Shown: in pieces, positions 1-8,828 of the stretch
How positions within the stretch are numbered: position 1 is the stretch's first letter
How the letters are laid out: every line of letters begins with the position of its first letter
Origin: an uncultured Muribaculaceae bacterium
Lineage (GTDB): Bacteria; Bacteroidota; Bacteroidia; Bacteroidales; Muribaculaceae
Length of the DNA stretch: 64,000 bases
Assembly (NCBI GenBank): GCA_910585275.1
Contig: CAJUCW010000005.1
Span: forward strand, 86,708-150,707
Direction of reading: 5' to 3'
Position numbers and translations under genes: made by a program
The notes under the pieces: generated by a model
Seen by the model: only the letters and a program-made list of their open reading frames with translations
Database searches by the model: none
What the model was told of the DNA's origin: nothing

Positions 1-332
1 CCTCGGAAAATTTTGATGAGTCCTGTCTTATATCTTTGCTTAAAGAACTCTCCCCGACTCCTGCGGTTTGCGGTTTGCCCAAGAAGGAATCGCTGAAATT
101 GATTCTCGAAAAGGAAACGCACGAGAGGGGATGCTACGGAGGCTTTTGCGGTCCGTTCAGTTCCCTCACAGATTTTTCTTTCCACGTCGTCTTGCGGTGT
201 GCCTTGATTGAAGACTCTCGTTATGCATTGTTCGCAGGGGGTGGAATCACTATGCGTTCGGCAGCCGAAGATGAATGGAACGAAACCGAAATGAAAGCCG
301 GGACACTGATGCAGACCATTGTCCCCGACTGA
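1..332 (+). CDS. menF: Isochorismate synthase, C-terminal fragment (cut by window start)
   Basis: This is the last ~110 residues of a chorismate-binding enzyme; the frame is open from base 3, so the gene begins before the window. The family converts chorismate to isochorismate, the first step of menaquinone synthesis. The fragment shows the conserved end of the family: TPAVCGLPK, then ExHxRG followed by YGGF and GP, then LRCALI, then FAGGGIT, and finally EWNETEMK, whose glutamate belongs to the magnesium/chorismate site. Menaquinone is the usual Bacteroidales quinone, which favours MenF over anthranilate or aminodeoxychorismate synthases. Neighbouring men genes cannot be seen, so the exact paralogue remains an inference. 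Confidence 0.82.
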   Translation, partial: SENFDESCLISLLKELSPTPAVCGLPKKESLKLILEKETHERGCYGGFCGPFSSLTDFSFHVVLRCALIEDSRYALFAGGGITMRSAAEDEWNETEMKAGTLMQTIVPD

Positions 333-385
333 AAAGATATTGTGCGATGAAACAAACGATTATAACAATTTAAATCCTTGACCAG

Positions 386-607
386 ATGCCGATTTTAGTT
401 AATCTCGATGTCATGATGGCCAAGCGGAAAATTTCTCTCGGAGAACTTGCCGGAATGATGGGTATAACACCGTCGAATCTATCGGTACTAAAGACCGGAA
501 AGGCAAAGGCGATAAGGTTCTCCACACTCTCCAATATATGCCGGATTTTAAAATGCCAACCGGGCGACATATTGGAATATAAGCCGGACGACGAATCCCT
601 CTCCTGA
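386..607 (+). CDS. Small Cro/CI-type HTH regulator
   Basis: A 73-residue protein that is almost entirely one helix-turn-helix of the Cro/CI type (HTH_26/YozG-like). The pattern KRKISLGELAGMMGIT then PSNLSVLKTGKAKAIRFSTL is the helix 2-turn-helix 3 followed by the helix that packs against it, and the end CQPGDILEYK is typical of these minimal regulators. No ligand or dimerisation domain is present. It lies 53 bp after the menaquinone gene and 45 bp before the M13 peptidase. Its target is unknown; it may regulate itself or a neighbour. Confidence 0.82.
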   Translation: MPILVNLDVMMAKRKISLGELAGMMGITPSNLSVLKTGKAKAIRFSTLSNICRILKCQPGDILEYKPDDESLS

Positions 608-652
608 CACTTATGAAATAATATTTAACCTAATTATAATTTAAGTATTACA

Positions 653-2695
653 ATGAAATTTTCAAAAGCATTGCTACTTGTCGCCCTCGCGGGAATCCCT
701 TCCGCATTGTGCGCACAGGAGCATCTCAAAAGCCTTGACAAAAACGGCTTTGACAAGAATGTGGCTGCGTCGGAAGATTTCTACCAGCACGTCAACAAGG
801 GCTGGATGGAATCCCATCCCCTCACTCCCGAGTATGCCCGCTATGGACAGTTCAACATTCTCAACGATTCGAGCAACAATCGTGTAAGACGCATTGTCAC
901 CAATCTTGCCAAAAAGAATCCTGCAAAAGGCACCAACGCCTACAAAATTGCAGCTCTCTATGAGAGTGCCATGGATTCCGTACGCCGCAACAAGCTCGGC
1001 GCCGACCCGATAAAGGCGGAACTTGAAAAAATCGAGAAAACCGATCCTTCTAAGATGGAAGACCTCTTCCTCTGGCTCCACCAGAACTACACATCGCCAC
1101 TTTTCGGTGCCGGCCCGATGGAGAACCTCGCCAACAGCAAGGAATATGCCATGTACGTAAGCGGAGGCGGCCTCACTCTTGGCGACCGCGATTATTATTT
1201 GAAAGACGACAAGCGCAACAAAGAGGTACGCACTGCCTATCAGAAACTTATCGAGCGCCAGATGGTCAATGCCGGCTACAGCAAGAAAGACGCCAAGAGA
1301 ATCGTTAAAAACGTCATGAAGGTCGAGACTCTTCTTGCCGATTCCACATGGACGCGCGAAGAGAGCCGCAACATTCCGGCAATGTATAACCCACGCAGTT
1401 TCTCCCAGCTCAAGGAGATGTATCCCAACATTCCTTGGGACCGTTTCTTCATCGAGACTATGGGCATAGAGTCGCCCGAACAGGTTATCGTGACTGAAAT
1501 CAACACCGTGAAACAGGCCGACAATCTCATGAAGTCGCTTACCGACCGTGAGAAGAAAGACTATTACCTCTGGCAGTTCGTAAGCAGCGCGGCTCCATAT
1601 CTGAGTGATGATTTCAGCAACGCATCATTTGAATTCAACAAGGTGATGAGCGGCGTGCAGGAACAGCGTCCGCGTTGGAAACGCGCCCTCGGCACAACCG
1701 AAGGATTCCTCGGCGAAGCTATCGGAGAACTTTATGTGGAGGAATACTTCCCCGAAAGTTCGAAGCAGTATATGATTGGTCTGGTCGAGAATCTCCGCAA
1801 CGCGCTTGGCAAACATATCATCCATCTTCCCTGGATGAGCGACGACACCAAAGTGCAGGCACTGAAAAAGCTCAACGCCATTACGGTAAAAATCGGTTAT
1901 CCCGATAAATGGAAAGATTATTCCGAACTCGACATCGAGCCTACCCTTTCTTATTGGGAAAACGCACACAACGCACATCAGTGGGCTGTGAAGCAGACCC
2001 TTGCGAAATGGGGAAAACCCGTTGACCGCACCGAATGGGGTATGACTCCTCAGACAATCAATGCATATTACAATCCGCTCAACAATGAAATCGTGTTCCC
2101 GGCCGGTATTCTCCAGGCTCCTTTCTTCGACCCTGAAGCAAGCGATGCAGAAAACTACGGTGGAATCGGCGTTGTAATCGGCCATGAGCTCACCCACGGG
2201 TTTGACGACCAGGGTTGCCAGTTCGATGCCGACGGCAATATGGTTAACTGGTGGACTCCGGAAGATGCGGCCGAGTTTGCAAAACTCACCAACGGTCTTG
2301 TGGAGCAATATTCCGAAATAGAAGTGCTCCCCGGCCTCCAGGCAAACGGACAATACACCCTCGGTGAGAACATAGCCGACCAGGGAGGTCTGCGCATCGC
2401 AAGGACTGCCTTCCTCGATTCGCAGAAAAAGAAAGGCGTTGACGTTACCTCTAAAGAGGCGCTCATCGACGGCATCGACCCGATGCAGGTGTTCTATCTC
2501 AACTTCGCCAATCTTTGGGCCAACAATATCCGCGACGAGGAAATCCGTTCGCTTACTTCTGGCGACGTGCATTCGCTCGGCAAGAACCGCGTCAACGTAT
2601 CCCTCCGCAACATCGAACCCTTCTTCGAAGCCTTCGGCATCAAAGAGGGCGACAAAATGTTCCGTCCCGCCGCAGAGCGCGTAATAATCTGGTAA
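653..2695 (+). CDS. pepO: M13 family zinc metallopeptidase (PepO/neprilysin-like)
   Basis: A 680-residue secreted endopeptidase of family M13, which cuts short peptides in the periplasm or at the surface. A signal peptide covers residues 1-21, ending ALCAQ. The N-terminal M13 domain runs to about residue 430 and the catalytic domain follows. The zinc site is HELTH with histidines 511 and 515 and catalytic Glu512; the third ligand motif ENIAD has Glu572 and Asp576. Length is normal for bacterial PepO. A strong hairpin terminator follows directly, so it is probably transcribed alone. Nothing indicates which peptides it degrades. Confidence 0.93.
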   Translation: MKFSKALLLVALAGIPSALCAQEHLKSLDKNGFDKNVAASEDFYQHVNKGWMESHPLTPEYARYGQFNILNDSSNNRVRRIVTNLAKKNPAKGTNAYKIAALYESAMDSVRRNKLGADPIKAELEKIEKTDPSKMEDLFLWLHQNYTSPLFGAGPMENLANSKEYAMYVSGGGLTLGDRDYYLKDDKRNKEVRTAYQKLIERQMVNAGYSKKDAKRIVKNVMKVETLLADSTWTREESRNIPAMYNPRSFSQLKEMYPNIPWDRFFIETMGIESPEQVIVTEINTVKQADNLMKSLTDREKKDYYLWQFVSSAAPYLSDDFSNASFEFNKVMSGVQEQRPRWKRALGTTEGFLGEAIGELYVEEYFPESSKQYMIGLVENLRNALGKHIIHLPWMSDDTKVQALKKLNAITVKIGYPDKWKDYSELDIEPTLSYWENAHNAHQWAVKQTLAKWGKPVDRTEWGMTPQTINAYYNPLNNEIVFPAGILQAPFFDPEASDAENYGGIGVVIGHELTHGFDDQGCQFDADGNMVNWWTPEDAAEFAKLTNGLVEQYSEIEVLPGLQANGQYTLGENIADQGGLRIARTAFLDSQKKKGVDVTSKEALIDGIDPMQVFYLNFANLWANNIRDEEIRSLTSGDVHSLGKNRVNVSLRNIEPFFEAFGIKEGDKMFRPAAERVIIW

Positions 2696-2716
2696 TTTTA
2701 AGCACAAATACTCCAC

Positions 2717-2755
2717 AAAAGAGCGGTTCCATAAAGAATCGCTCTTTTTTTTGCA
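2717..2755 (+). terminator. Terminator after M13 peptidase
   Basis: A 13-bp stem with one G-U pair (AAAAGAGCGGTTC against GAATCGCTCTTTT) with a short AT-rich loop and a run of eight T. Confidence 0.85.
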
Positions 2756-2822
2756 ATTTATTTGCAATATTGATTTTATTCACTACTTTTGCTATTGCAA
2801 ATACATTTGCAACTGAATTAAC

Positions 2823-3029
2823 GAAGTTGTTTAAACTTTTTTCTTTTTCAAGATTTTGTCATATTTTCGAGACGATTTTGAAACTTGAAGAGGGAGTTTA
2901 GCGGGCTAAACGACCGATGAAAGGTTCAAAAGCGTCCGAAAAGATGGCGGAAGATTGGAAAAGAGGACTTTTTAACGTAAAAAGCCATAAGAAAAATAAT
3001 CTCCGTAAAAAAGTTTAAACGACTTCAAT
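2823..3029. repeat. Inverted-repeat element with GTTTAAAC ends
   Basis: This 360-base gap between the peptidase and the beta-barrel gene has no convincing gene. GAAGTTGTTTAAACTTTTTT at its left end faces AAAAAGTTTAAACGACTTC at its right end, about 205 bp apart. Just inside the right end lies GTAAAAAGCCATAAGAAAA, which recurs near 7443 next to a related end. A half copy is present at about 20388-20410. The arrangement resembles a MITE or a dispersed intergenic repeat; no target duplication was established. Confidence 0.55.
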
Positions 3030-3056
3030 GTCATTAACCACCTAACTGTATCGACT

Positions 3057-3689
3057 ATGAAACATCTATTGTCGGCTATCGCCCTCTTCGCAGCATTCTC
3101 TCCACTTGCCATCAATGCCCAGACGGCAATCAATCCCACCGGAGACTACAACCGTATCACCGCAATGTATCAGTATCGCGACCTCGCCGGCGACGGCACC
3201 AACGGTTTCGAACTCGGATACGTGCATGGATTCAGTCTTTCAAGCACTACCCCGCTCTTCTTTCAGACAGGTTTGAAATTCGACATGGGTTTTGACCATG
3301 AAAGCGCGAGCGAACAGGGGTTAAAAATTTCGGGCGACCTTACAACAATGAGTTTCAGTGTGCCCCTCGACATTGCATACAAACTTGTATTCGGCGACAA
3401 TAGCAACGTTGCCTTCATACCGTTCGCCGGATTCAATCTTAAGGTCAACGCCCTGGCCGACGTAACTGCAAGTGCTTCCTACCAGGGAGTAAAAGAGAAG
3501 GAAACAGTGAGCATGTTTGACGACGAAATCGGCATGAAGCGTTTCCAGGCGGGATGGCACATCGGTCTCGGTTTCCAAATCAACAAGTTTTATGCAGGTG
3601 CTGACTTCGGCACGGATTTCATCAAGATTATCGACAACGGAGGCAACTGCACCCCGACATTCCATCTCGGAGTAGGTTACACATTCTGA
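3057..3689 (+). CDS. Small outer-membrane beta-barrel protein
   Basis: A 210-residue protein with a signal peptide (residues 1-21, ending INAQT) followed by alternating hydrophobic/polar strands and an aromatic final strand ending GVGYTF, as expected for a barrel inserted by BamA. It fits the porin-family/outer membrane beta-barrel group of about eight strands common in Bacteroidales. No enzyme motif or extra domain is visible. It has its own strong terminator and is likely transcribed alone. Substrate and role are unknown. Confidence 0.75.
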   Translation: MKHLLSAIALFAAFSPLAINAQTAINPTGDYNRITAMYQYRDLAGDGTNGFELGYVHGFSLSSTTPLFFQTGLKFDMGFDHESASEQGLKISGDLTTMSFSVPLDIAYKLVFGDNSNVAFIPFAGFNLKVNALADVTASASYQGVKEKETVSMFDDEIGMKRFQAGWHIGLGFQINKFYAGADFGTDFIKIIDNGGNCTPTFHLGVGYTF

Positions 3690-3720
3690 CCGGACAACCT
3701 CTTCCTAAACTTTTTTACGG

Positions 3721-3772
3721 AAGGAGCGTCATAATTGCTTTTGATTTCAATTATGACGCTCCTTCTCTTTTT
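3721..3772 (+). terminator. Strong terminator, 17-bp perfect stem
   Basis: AAGGAGCGTCATAATTG pairs perfectly with CAATTATGACGCTCCTT around a 10-base loop, followed by a T-rich stretch. Confidence 0.88.
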
Positions 3773-3777
3773 ATATA

Positions 3778-3845
3778 ATGTAGGGACATGCCTCCGGCAT
3801 GTTTAATTAACAATTTGATTTCCAAACCCTACATGCCTGAGGCAT
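3778..3845. repeat. REP-like paired hairpin element
   Basis: Two small hairpins (ACATGCC-TCC-GGCATGT at 3786-3802 and ATGCC-TGA-GGCAT at about 3833-3845) are linked by ATGTAGGG (3778-3785) facing CCCTACAT (3827-3834). It lies between a terminator and a promoter, where dispersed repeats are usually tolerated. Copy number outside the window is unknown. Confidence 0.5.
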
Positions 3846-3913
3846 CTGACCTATAAACTCCAGTAATGCCATAAAAAAAGAAAAAACATTTTTTATATTC
3901 GCCAAACATTTAT

Positions 3914-3921
3914 TAACTTTG
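3914..3921 (+). promoter_or_regulatory. Bacteroidota-type -7 box for the lipoprotein operon
   Basis: TAACTTTG matches TAnnTTTG. It would give a leader of about 135 bases before the lipoprotein start at 4061. The -33 region is only T-rich. Confidence 0.5.
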
Positions 3922-4060
3922 CGCGCTGAACGACTTCCAACAAGGAGATTGCATCATAGAAGTTGTTTTTTGCTTCAATGACTTCCATCGAAGTGTGCCT
4001 CTATACTCAACTTTTTGTAAAGACATTGCCAAAACATAACAACAAATAACAATATTTTTC

Positions 4061-5824
4061 ATGAAACAGTTTTTTCGTTTCGGCAGCCTCGCATTAATGA
4101 CGGTGGCTCTGACAGGATGTTTCGACAACGGGTATGACCTGGACAATATCGACACAACATCCGAATTCAAAGTGAAGGACCTTGTCCTGCCAATCAATCT
4201 CGACGTCGTTACACTTGGAGACATTATCGACATCAAAGAAGGAGACCAGATTAAAGAAGTAACCCTCAATGGCAAGACATTTTATGCCGTCCGGGAATCG
4301 GGTACCTTCTCTTCCGACCCCATCAACATTCCGTCGTTCTCCTCTGCGGCACCCTCAATATCTCCCTCTGTACTGACCTTCTCTACAGGCACGAGAAGCG
4401 GCGACATCCAAAGCTCATCGACCGTTACTTTCCCGCTCAACAGTCCGATTAACAGAAAAGTGATTTACTCGGCAGACAACATCGACCCTGCCATTATCGA
4501 AATCACCGACCTTTACACTGACAACCTCGGGATTACGCTTACATTCACCGAAGATGCCGCCGTTTCATCTTTGGCGGATATCGAAATGTCGGAAATCAAG
4601 CTGCAATTACCCAAAAGTTTGTCAATCGACCGCATTATTCCTGCGGGCAACTACGAAGAGAACGACGGAATACTGACAATTCCCTCCATAAAATTCGAAA
4701 ACGGCCAGGCACAGGTATCGCTTTCCGCAAAAGCGATAAATCTTCCCGCCAACAATTCCGGAATAGACTACGATGCCCATAGCCTCAAGCTTGAAGCCGA
4801 CATCAATATCGAATCCGCAAACCTCAACATCACACCTAAGGTTTCTGACATTACACAGATTCCATCGTCGGTAAGCCTCAACGTGGATTACACATTGTCC
4901 GACCTAAATGTCAACGCAGTTGCCGGAGACATCAATTATATGCTCGAAGGAAACGCCCTCAACATCTCCCCCATCCATCTGAATAATATCCCCGATTTCC
5001 TCGCACAAGACGGCACGGACCTAATTCTCAACAATCCTCAGATATTCCTTTCCGTCAACAATCCGGTGGCTAACGAAAAACTTGGATTCCAAACCGGTCT
5101 TAAACTCACATCTATCAGAGACAACGCTCCCTCACAAGATTTTGAACTCGACAACGATTATTTCCGGGTCGGGTATGCTGCCGGCGTTTCAGGACCCTAT
5201 AATTTCTGTCTTTCTCCCAAAAATCCGGAGAACGTTCCTACCGGATTTGAAAACCCCCAGCATGTGGAATTCACCACTCTCGGAAACGTGATAAGCGGAA
5301 GCGGAATCCCTCAGATGATAGAAATCGACCTTGTACAACCGCAAGTATATCGTCAACATGTGGATTACTTCGAACTTGGGAGAAATCTTGACAAACTTGA
5401 AGGGAAATGGGAATTCCTCGCCCCACTCGCAATGAAAAGCGGCTCGGAATCTCAAATTATATATACGGAAACAAAAGACGGCTGGAACGACGAAGACGTG
5501 GATGCAATCACTATCCAGAAACTTGAAATCACCACCGAAATAACAAGCACACTTCCTCTCGATGCCGTTATCACAGGCTATCCCATCGACAAATCGGGCA
5601 ACCAGATTTCCGGCGTGTCTATAGAAGGGGCCGTGATTCCCTCGGGGGCCACCGATTATCCCGTAACGATAAGAATCACCGGAGAAGTGAAACATCTTGA
5701 CGGTATCACCTTCACAGCCACTGTGAAGCCGGGTGCAAACGACGAAGCTTTGTCGCCGTCACAGACCCTGACCTTAAAGAAAGTACGTGCCAAAGTGACA
5801 GGCAACTATACTAAAGAACTTTAA
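4061..5824 (+). CDS. Large beta-rich surface or periplasmic lipoprotein, function unknown
   Basis: A 587-residue lipoprotein: ALMTVALTGC places the lipidated cysteine at residue 20. The mature part is rich in short beta strands and repeated asparagine/aspartate turns, suggesting stacked Ig-like or beta-sandwich domains rather than an enzyme; no catalytic motif is visible. No Pfam family is recognised with confidence. It sits 33 bp before a DUF5723 porin-like gene, so the two are probably one transcript and may act together at the outer membrane. It could be an adhesin, a scaffold or an envelope assembly factor. Confidence 0.6.
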   Translation: MKQFFRFGSLALMTVALTGCFDNGYDLDNIDTTSEFKVKDLVLPINLDVVTLGDIIDIKEGDQIKEVTLNGKTFYAVRESGTFSSDPINIPSFSSAAPSISPSVLTFSTGTRSGDIQSSSTVTFPLNSPINRKVIYSADNIDPAIIEITDLYTDNLGITLTFTEDAAVSSLADIEMSEIKLQLPKSLSIDRIIPAGNYEENDGILTIPSIKFENGQAQVSLSAKAINLPANNSGIDYDAHSLKLEADINIESANLNITPKVSDITQIPSSVSLNVDYTLSDLNVNAVAGDINYMLEGNALNISPIHLNNIPDFLAQDGTDLILNNPQIFLSVNNPVANEKLGFQTGLKLTSIRDNAPSQDFELDNDYFRVGYAAGVSGPYNFCLSPKNPENVPTGFENPQHVEFTTLGNVISGSGIPQMIEIDLVQPQVYRQHVDYFELGRNLDKLEGKWEFLAPLAMKSGSESQIIYTETKDGWNDEDVDAITIQKLEITTEITSTLPLDAVITGYPIDKSGNQISGVSIEGAVIPSGATDYPVTIRITGEVKHLDGITFTATVKPGANDEALSPSQTLTLKKVRAKVTGNYTKEL

Positions 5825-5857
5825 TACGCCATTATTCTTATTCAACAATCGAACACA

Positions 5858-7231
5858 ATGAATTCTTCCATAAAGAAACTTGTTATATGCGCCGGGGCTT
5901 TCGCCTTCGCAGGCGGCCTTAACGCACAGACCACATACTCGGGCTATTTCCTCGATAATTACGACTACCGTTACCAGATGAACCCTGCTTTCGGCAACGA
6001 AAAGGGATTCGTATCTTTCCCCGCCCTCGGCAACCTCAACATCCACATGCATGGCAACCTGCACCTCAACGAAGTGCTATATAAGCTCAACGGCAAGACT
6101 GTGCTTTTCACCAATCCGGGAATCGCGGCAAGCGAAGTGATGGATAAAATCAGCAACAAGAACCGTGTCGGCACCAATGAAAAAATAGATATCCTTTCCG
6201 TCGGATTCAAAGGGATGGGAGGTTACAACACCGTTTCGCTCGGTGTCTCGACTAATGCGGAAGTATCCGTGCCTAAATCGTTCTTCTCTCTCGCAAAGGA
6301 AGGTGTGACAAACGACACTTACGATATCAAGGATATGTTCGGGCAGGCGAATGCCTACGCCCAGCTCGCCCTCAACCATTCGAGGGAAATCAAACAGGTG
6401 CCGGGGCTGCGCGTAGGTGCAACCCTCAAAGTGCTGTTGGGCGGAGGGTATATGGATTTCCGTTTCAACGATGCAAAACTCGTTCTTGACCACGACCAAT
6501 GGATTGCGCAGACCAACGCCGACATATATGTCTCTGCCGGAAAATTCAGATATGACATGGACCACAGCAACGAGACAGGGAAAGACTACGTGTCGGGCGG
6601 AAATATGGACGATGGCTTCAAGCTCAACGGATTGGGCTTCGGCCTCGACCTCGGTGGCGAATACAGTTGGAACGGATTCACTTTCTCGGCTGCCGTGCTC
6701 GACCTCGGCTTCATATCGTGGAGCGACACCCAATGGGCATCGACCAACGGAACTCAGACCGTCAATACGGATTCCTTCATATTCAACGCCAACGACGATG
6801 CCGAAAACTCTTTCGACAACGAATGGAACCGACTCACTGACGACCTCGCCCGTCTTTACCAGCTCGACAACAACGGCTCAACATCCCTCACACGTGCTCT
6901 TGCAGCCACCGTTAATGTTGGTGCGCAGTGGTACCTTCCCTCATATCGCCGCCTTAATTTCGGCATCCTCAACTCCACGAGGATAAACGGTCCTTACACT
7001 TGGACGCAATTCCGTCTGTCGGCGAATGTGAATCCCGTCAACTTCCTGTCGGCAAACGTAAACGTCACCGCTGGCACATACGGCGTAGGTTTCGGCTGGC
7101 TCCTAAACATCCACACCACCGGCTTCAACTTCTTCGCCGGCATGGACCACACCGTCGGAACCCTCGCTAAGCAAGGCATCCCCTTGAACTCCAACGCCTC
7201 CTTCAACCTCGGCATCAATTTCCCATTTTAA
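5858..7231 (+). CDS. DUF5723-family outer-membrane protein
   Basis: A 457-residue exported protein with a signal peptide (residues 1-23, ending GLNAQ). The start of the mature protein (YSGYFLDNYDYRYQMNPAF) and the long series of amphipathic strands match the DUF5723 family of Bacteroidota porin-like barrels related in style to PorV/FadL proteins. It ends in a strand terminated by phenylalanine (NLGINFPF), the usual barrel signal. The lipoprotein 33 bp upstream is its likely operon partner. Transport or assembly function is not established for the family. Confidence 0.68.
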   Translation: MNSSIKKLVICAGAFAFAGGLNAQTTYSGYFLDNYDYRYQMNPAFGNEKGFVSFPALGNLNIHMHGNLHLNEVLYKLNGKTVLFTNPGIAASEVMDKISNKNRVGTNEKIDILSVGFKGMGGYNTVSLGVSTNAEVSVPKSFFSLAKEGVTNDTYDIKDMFGQANAYAQLALNHSREIKQVPGLRVGATLKVLLGGGYMDFRFNDAKLVLDHDQWIAQTNADIYVSAGKFRYDMDHSNETGKDYVSGGNMDDGFKLNGLGFGLDLGGEYSWNGFTFSAAVLDLGFISWSDTQWASTNGTQTVNTDSFIFNANDDAENSFDNEWNRLTDDLARLYQLDNNGSTSLTRALAATVNVGAQWYLPSYRRLNFGILNSTRINGPYTWTQFRLSANVNPVNFLSANVNVTAGTYGVGFGWLLNIHTTGFNFFAGMDHTVGTLAKQGIPLNSNASFNLGINFPF

Positions 7232-7260
7232 AAAAGGAAAGTCCGCAGATTCTAATTAAC

Positions 7261-7330
7261 TGTCCCGGTGTCCCAGTGTCCCGGTGTCTCGCCCTCTGGG
7301 ACACTGGGACACTCTTATGTCTTTTTGTTT
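7261..7330. repeat. Octamer inverted-repeat hairpin, copy 1
   Basis: Tandem octamers of the type GTGTCCCG/GTGTCCCA (about four, one altered to GTGTCTCG) are followed after a short loop by two complementary octamers GGGACACT, then a T-rich stretch. It forms a hairpin with a stem of about 15 bp and may serve as the terminator of the DUF5723 gene. A second copy with a different loop lies at 8832. Confidence 0.7.
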
Positions 7331-7385
7331 TTATGTATCCTCATTCCGTCGTCTCGCATGACGACCGACAAACTGACGAACCAAT

Positions 7386-7491
7386 TGAAGTCGTTTAAAC
7401 TTTTTTCTTTTTAATGAAGTCGTACATTTGTACGACTTCAATGTAAAAAGCCATAAGAAAATCATTCTCCGTAAAATTAAACTTCATTGTC
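7386..7491. repeat. Second GTTTAAAC-type repeat, short form
   Basis: GAAGTCGTTTAAACTTTT opens the element. A perfect small palindrome GAAGTCGTAC-ATTT-GTACGACTTC follows, then GTAAAAAGCCATAAGAAAA and CTCCGTAAAATTAAACTTC. It shares ends and the inner motif with the element at 2823-3029. Confidence 0.55.
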
Positions 7492-7595
7492 AGAATAAAA
7501 CATCGGAAGGTGGAATAGGCAGTAACTTTGCTGTGTTTTTTTGTGGATGTTAGACGTTAGACGGGGATACGTTAGTATATCCGTTAGGGGGAGCG

Positions 7596-7649
7596 TATTA
7601 TATAAATATGATATTCATCATATTATATAATCCTGACGCGCAAAAGCGC
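7596..7649. repeat. Two palindromes upstream of the ATPase gene
   Basis: An AT-only imperfect inverted repeat (ATTATATAAATATGAT facing ATCATATTATATAAT around ATTC) is followed at once by CGCGC-AAAA-GCGCG. The rest of the 7492-7820 stretch holds no convincing gene. The pair could be an operator, an origin element or a processed RNA end. Confidence 0.45.
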
Positions 7650-7820
7650 GATAATGGTATCAAGGGAAAGAATTTGTAAAGAAATCCGCTTGTTAATTTT
7701 AATGCTCAAAAATGTCAGAATAAAAACAGGAGGAAAAGAGGCGATTGTAATTTCGCGGTGTGATTGTCGAGGAAATGCCAAACGCGACAAGCACAAAAAA
7801 ACCAAAACAAAAACAAGATT

Positions 7821-8807
7821 ATGGAGAATTATTTTAACGAAGCGGAAAGAATGAGGGAGGATGTGATTGCCCTTGTTGAGAATCCGAGAGAGGTGACAGA
7901 AGATGAACTGATGCTCAGGGTGAAGAGGGCTAACGAGTGGAACGCCAATGCATTGCAAAGACCGGATCCGCGTAGCCTGTGGTTCAGACTGTGGTATGAG
8001 GGAGAGGTTTGCTGTCTGTTTGCGGATTCGAATATCGGGAAGAGTATCTATGCAGTTCAGATAGCTGCGGAATTGTCAAAGCATGATAAGGTGCTCTATT
8101 TCGATTTCGAGATGAGCGACAAGCAATTCCAGTTGAGATATACTGACGAAGAGGGAAGACTGTACTTGTTTCCTGACAACTTTTATCGGTCTGAGATATG
8201 TGCGGAGAATATCAACGGAGAGACGTTCGAAGACGATATCATCGAAGAGATAGAACAGGCAGTGACGGAGTATGGCATCAGGATAATCATCATAGACAAC
8301 CTGACGTATCTATGCAGCGAGTCGGAGCGGGGAGACGCAGCATCTCGACTGATGATGAACCTTTTGCAGCTGAAACGTCGGCATGATTTGTCGATACTTG
8401 TGCTTGCGCATACTCCGAAGCGATCGTTGTCAAGTCCGATAACTCAGAATGACCTTGCCGGGAGCAAGAAGCTGTTCAATTTTTTTGACAGTTGTTTTGC
8501 TATGGGAAAAAGCGCGAAAGACGGTAATCTTCGTTATGTGAAGCAGCTTAAGTCGAGGGCATCGACAATAGAGTATGGCATGAACAACGTGATGGTGACA
8601 GAGTTGGTGAAGGATGGAGGCTACCTTCATTTCGATACGGTAGGCTACGACCATGAAAAAACTCATCTTAAAGAGCCTGAAGAGGGAGACTGCGACCGAC
8701 TTAAGGTTCAGATAAAGAATCTTAGAGAAATGGGAAAAAGCGTCAGGCAGATTGCCGCGGAGCTGTCGGTGTCCAAGAGCAAGGTATCGAGGATATTGAA
8801 TTCCTGA
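7821..8807 (+). CDS. RecA-like AAA ATPase with C-terminal HTH (copy A)
   Basis: A 328-residue P-loop ATPase of the COG3598/RepA type, the family of small hexameric plasmid helicases and RecA-like ATPases. The Walker A variant ADSNIGKS has Lys74 and the Walker B IIIIDN has Asp159; LAHTPK and ITQNDLAGSKK are the sensor-like motifs. The end (MGKSVRQIAAELSVSKSKV) is a helix-turn-helix, suggesting DNA binding. ATG at 7821 is chosen because it follows an A-rich stretch; the longer frame would begin with TTG inside that leader. A longer paralogue lies at 10039. Codon choice (AGA/AGG, GGA, AAG) differs from the core genes around it, which suggests transfer. Helicase activity is inferred. Confidence 0.82.
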   Translation: MENYFNEAERMREDVIALVENPREVTEDELMLRVKRANEWNANALQRPDPRSLWFRLWYEGEVCCLFADSNIGKSIYAVQIAAELSKHDKVLYFDFEMSDKQFQLRYTDEEGRLYLFPDNFYRSEICAENINGETFEDDIIEEIEQAVTEYGIRIIIIDNLTYLCSESERGDAASRLMMNLLQLKRRHDLSILVLAHTPKRSLSSPITQNDLAGSKKLFNFFDSCFAMGKSAKDGNLRYVKQLKSRASTIEYGMNNVMVTELVKDGGYLHFDTVGYDHEKTHLKEPEEGDCDRLKVQIKNLREMGKSVRQIAAELSVSKSKVSRILNS

Positions 8808-8828
8808 TGCTGTTTATCCCTGAATTTG

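Noticed and set aside
1625..2767. 380-codon open frame opposite the M13 peptidase
   Set aside because: Antisense shadow; it runs over the terminator and lacks any family signature.
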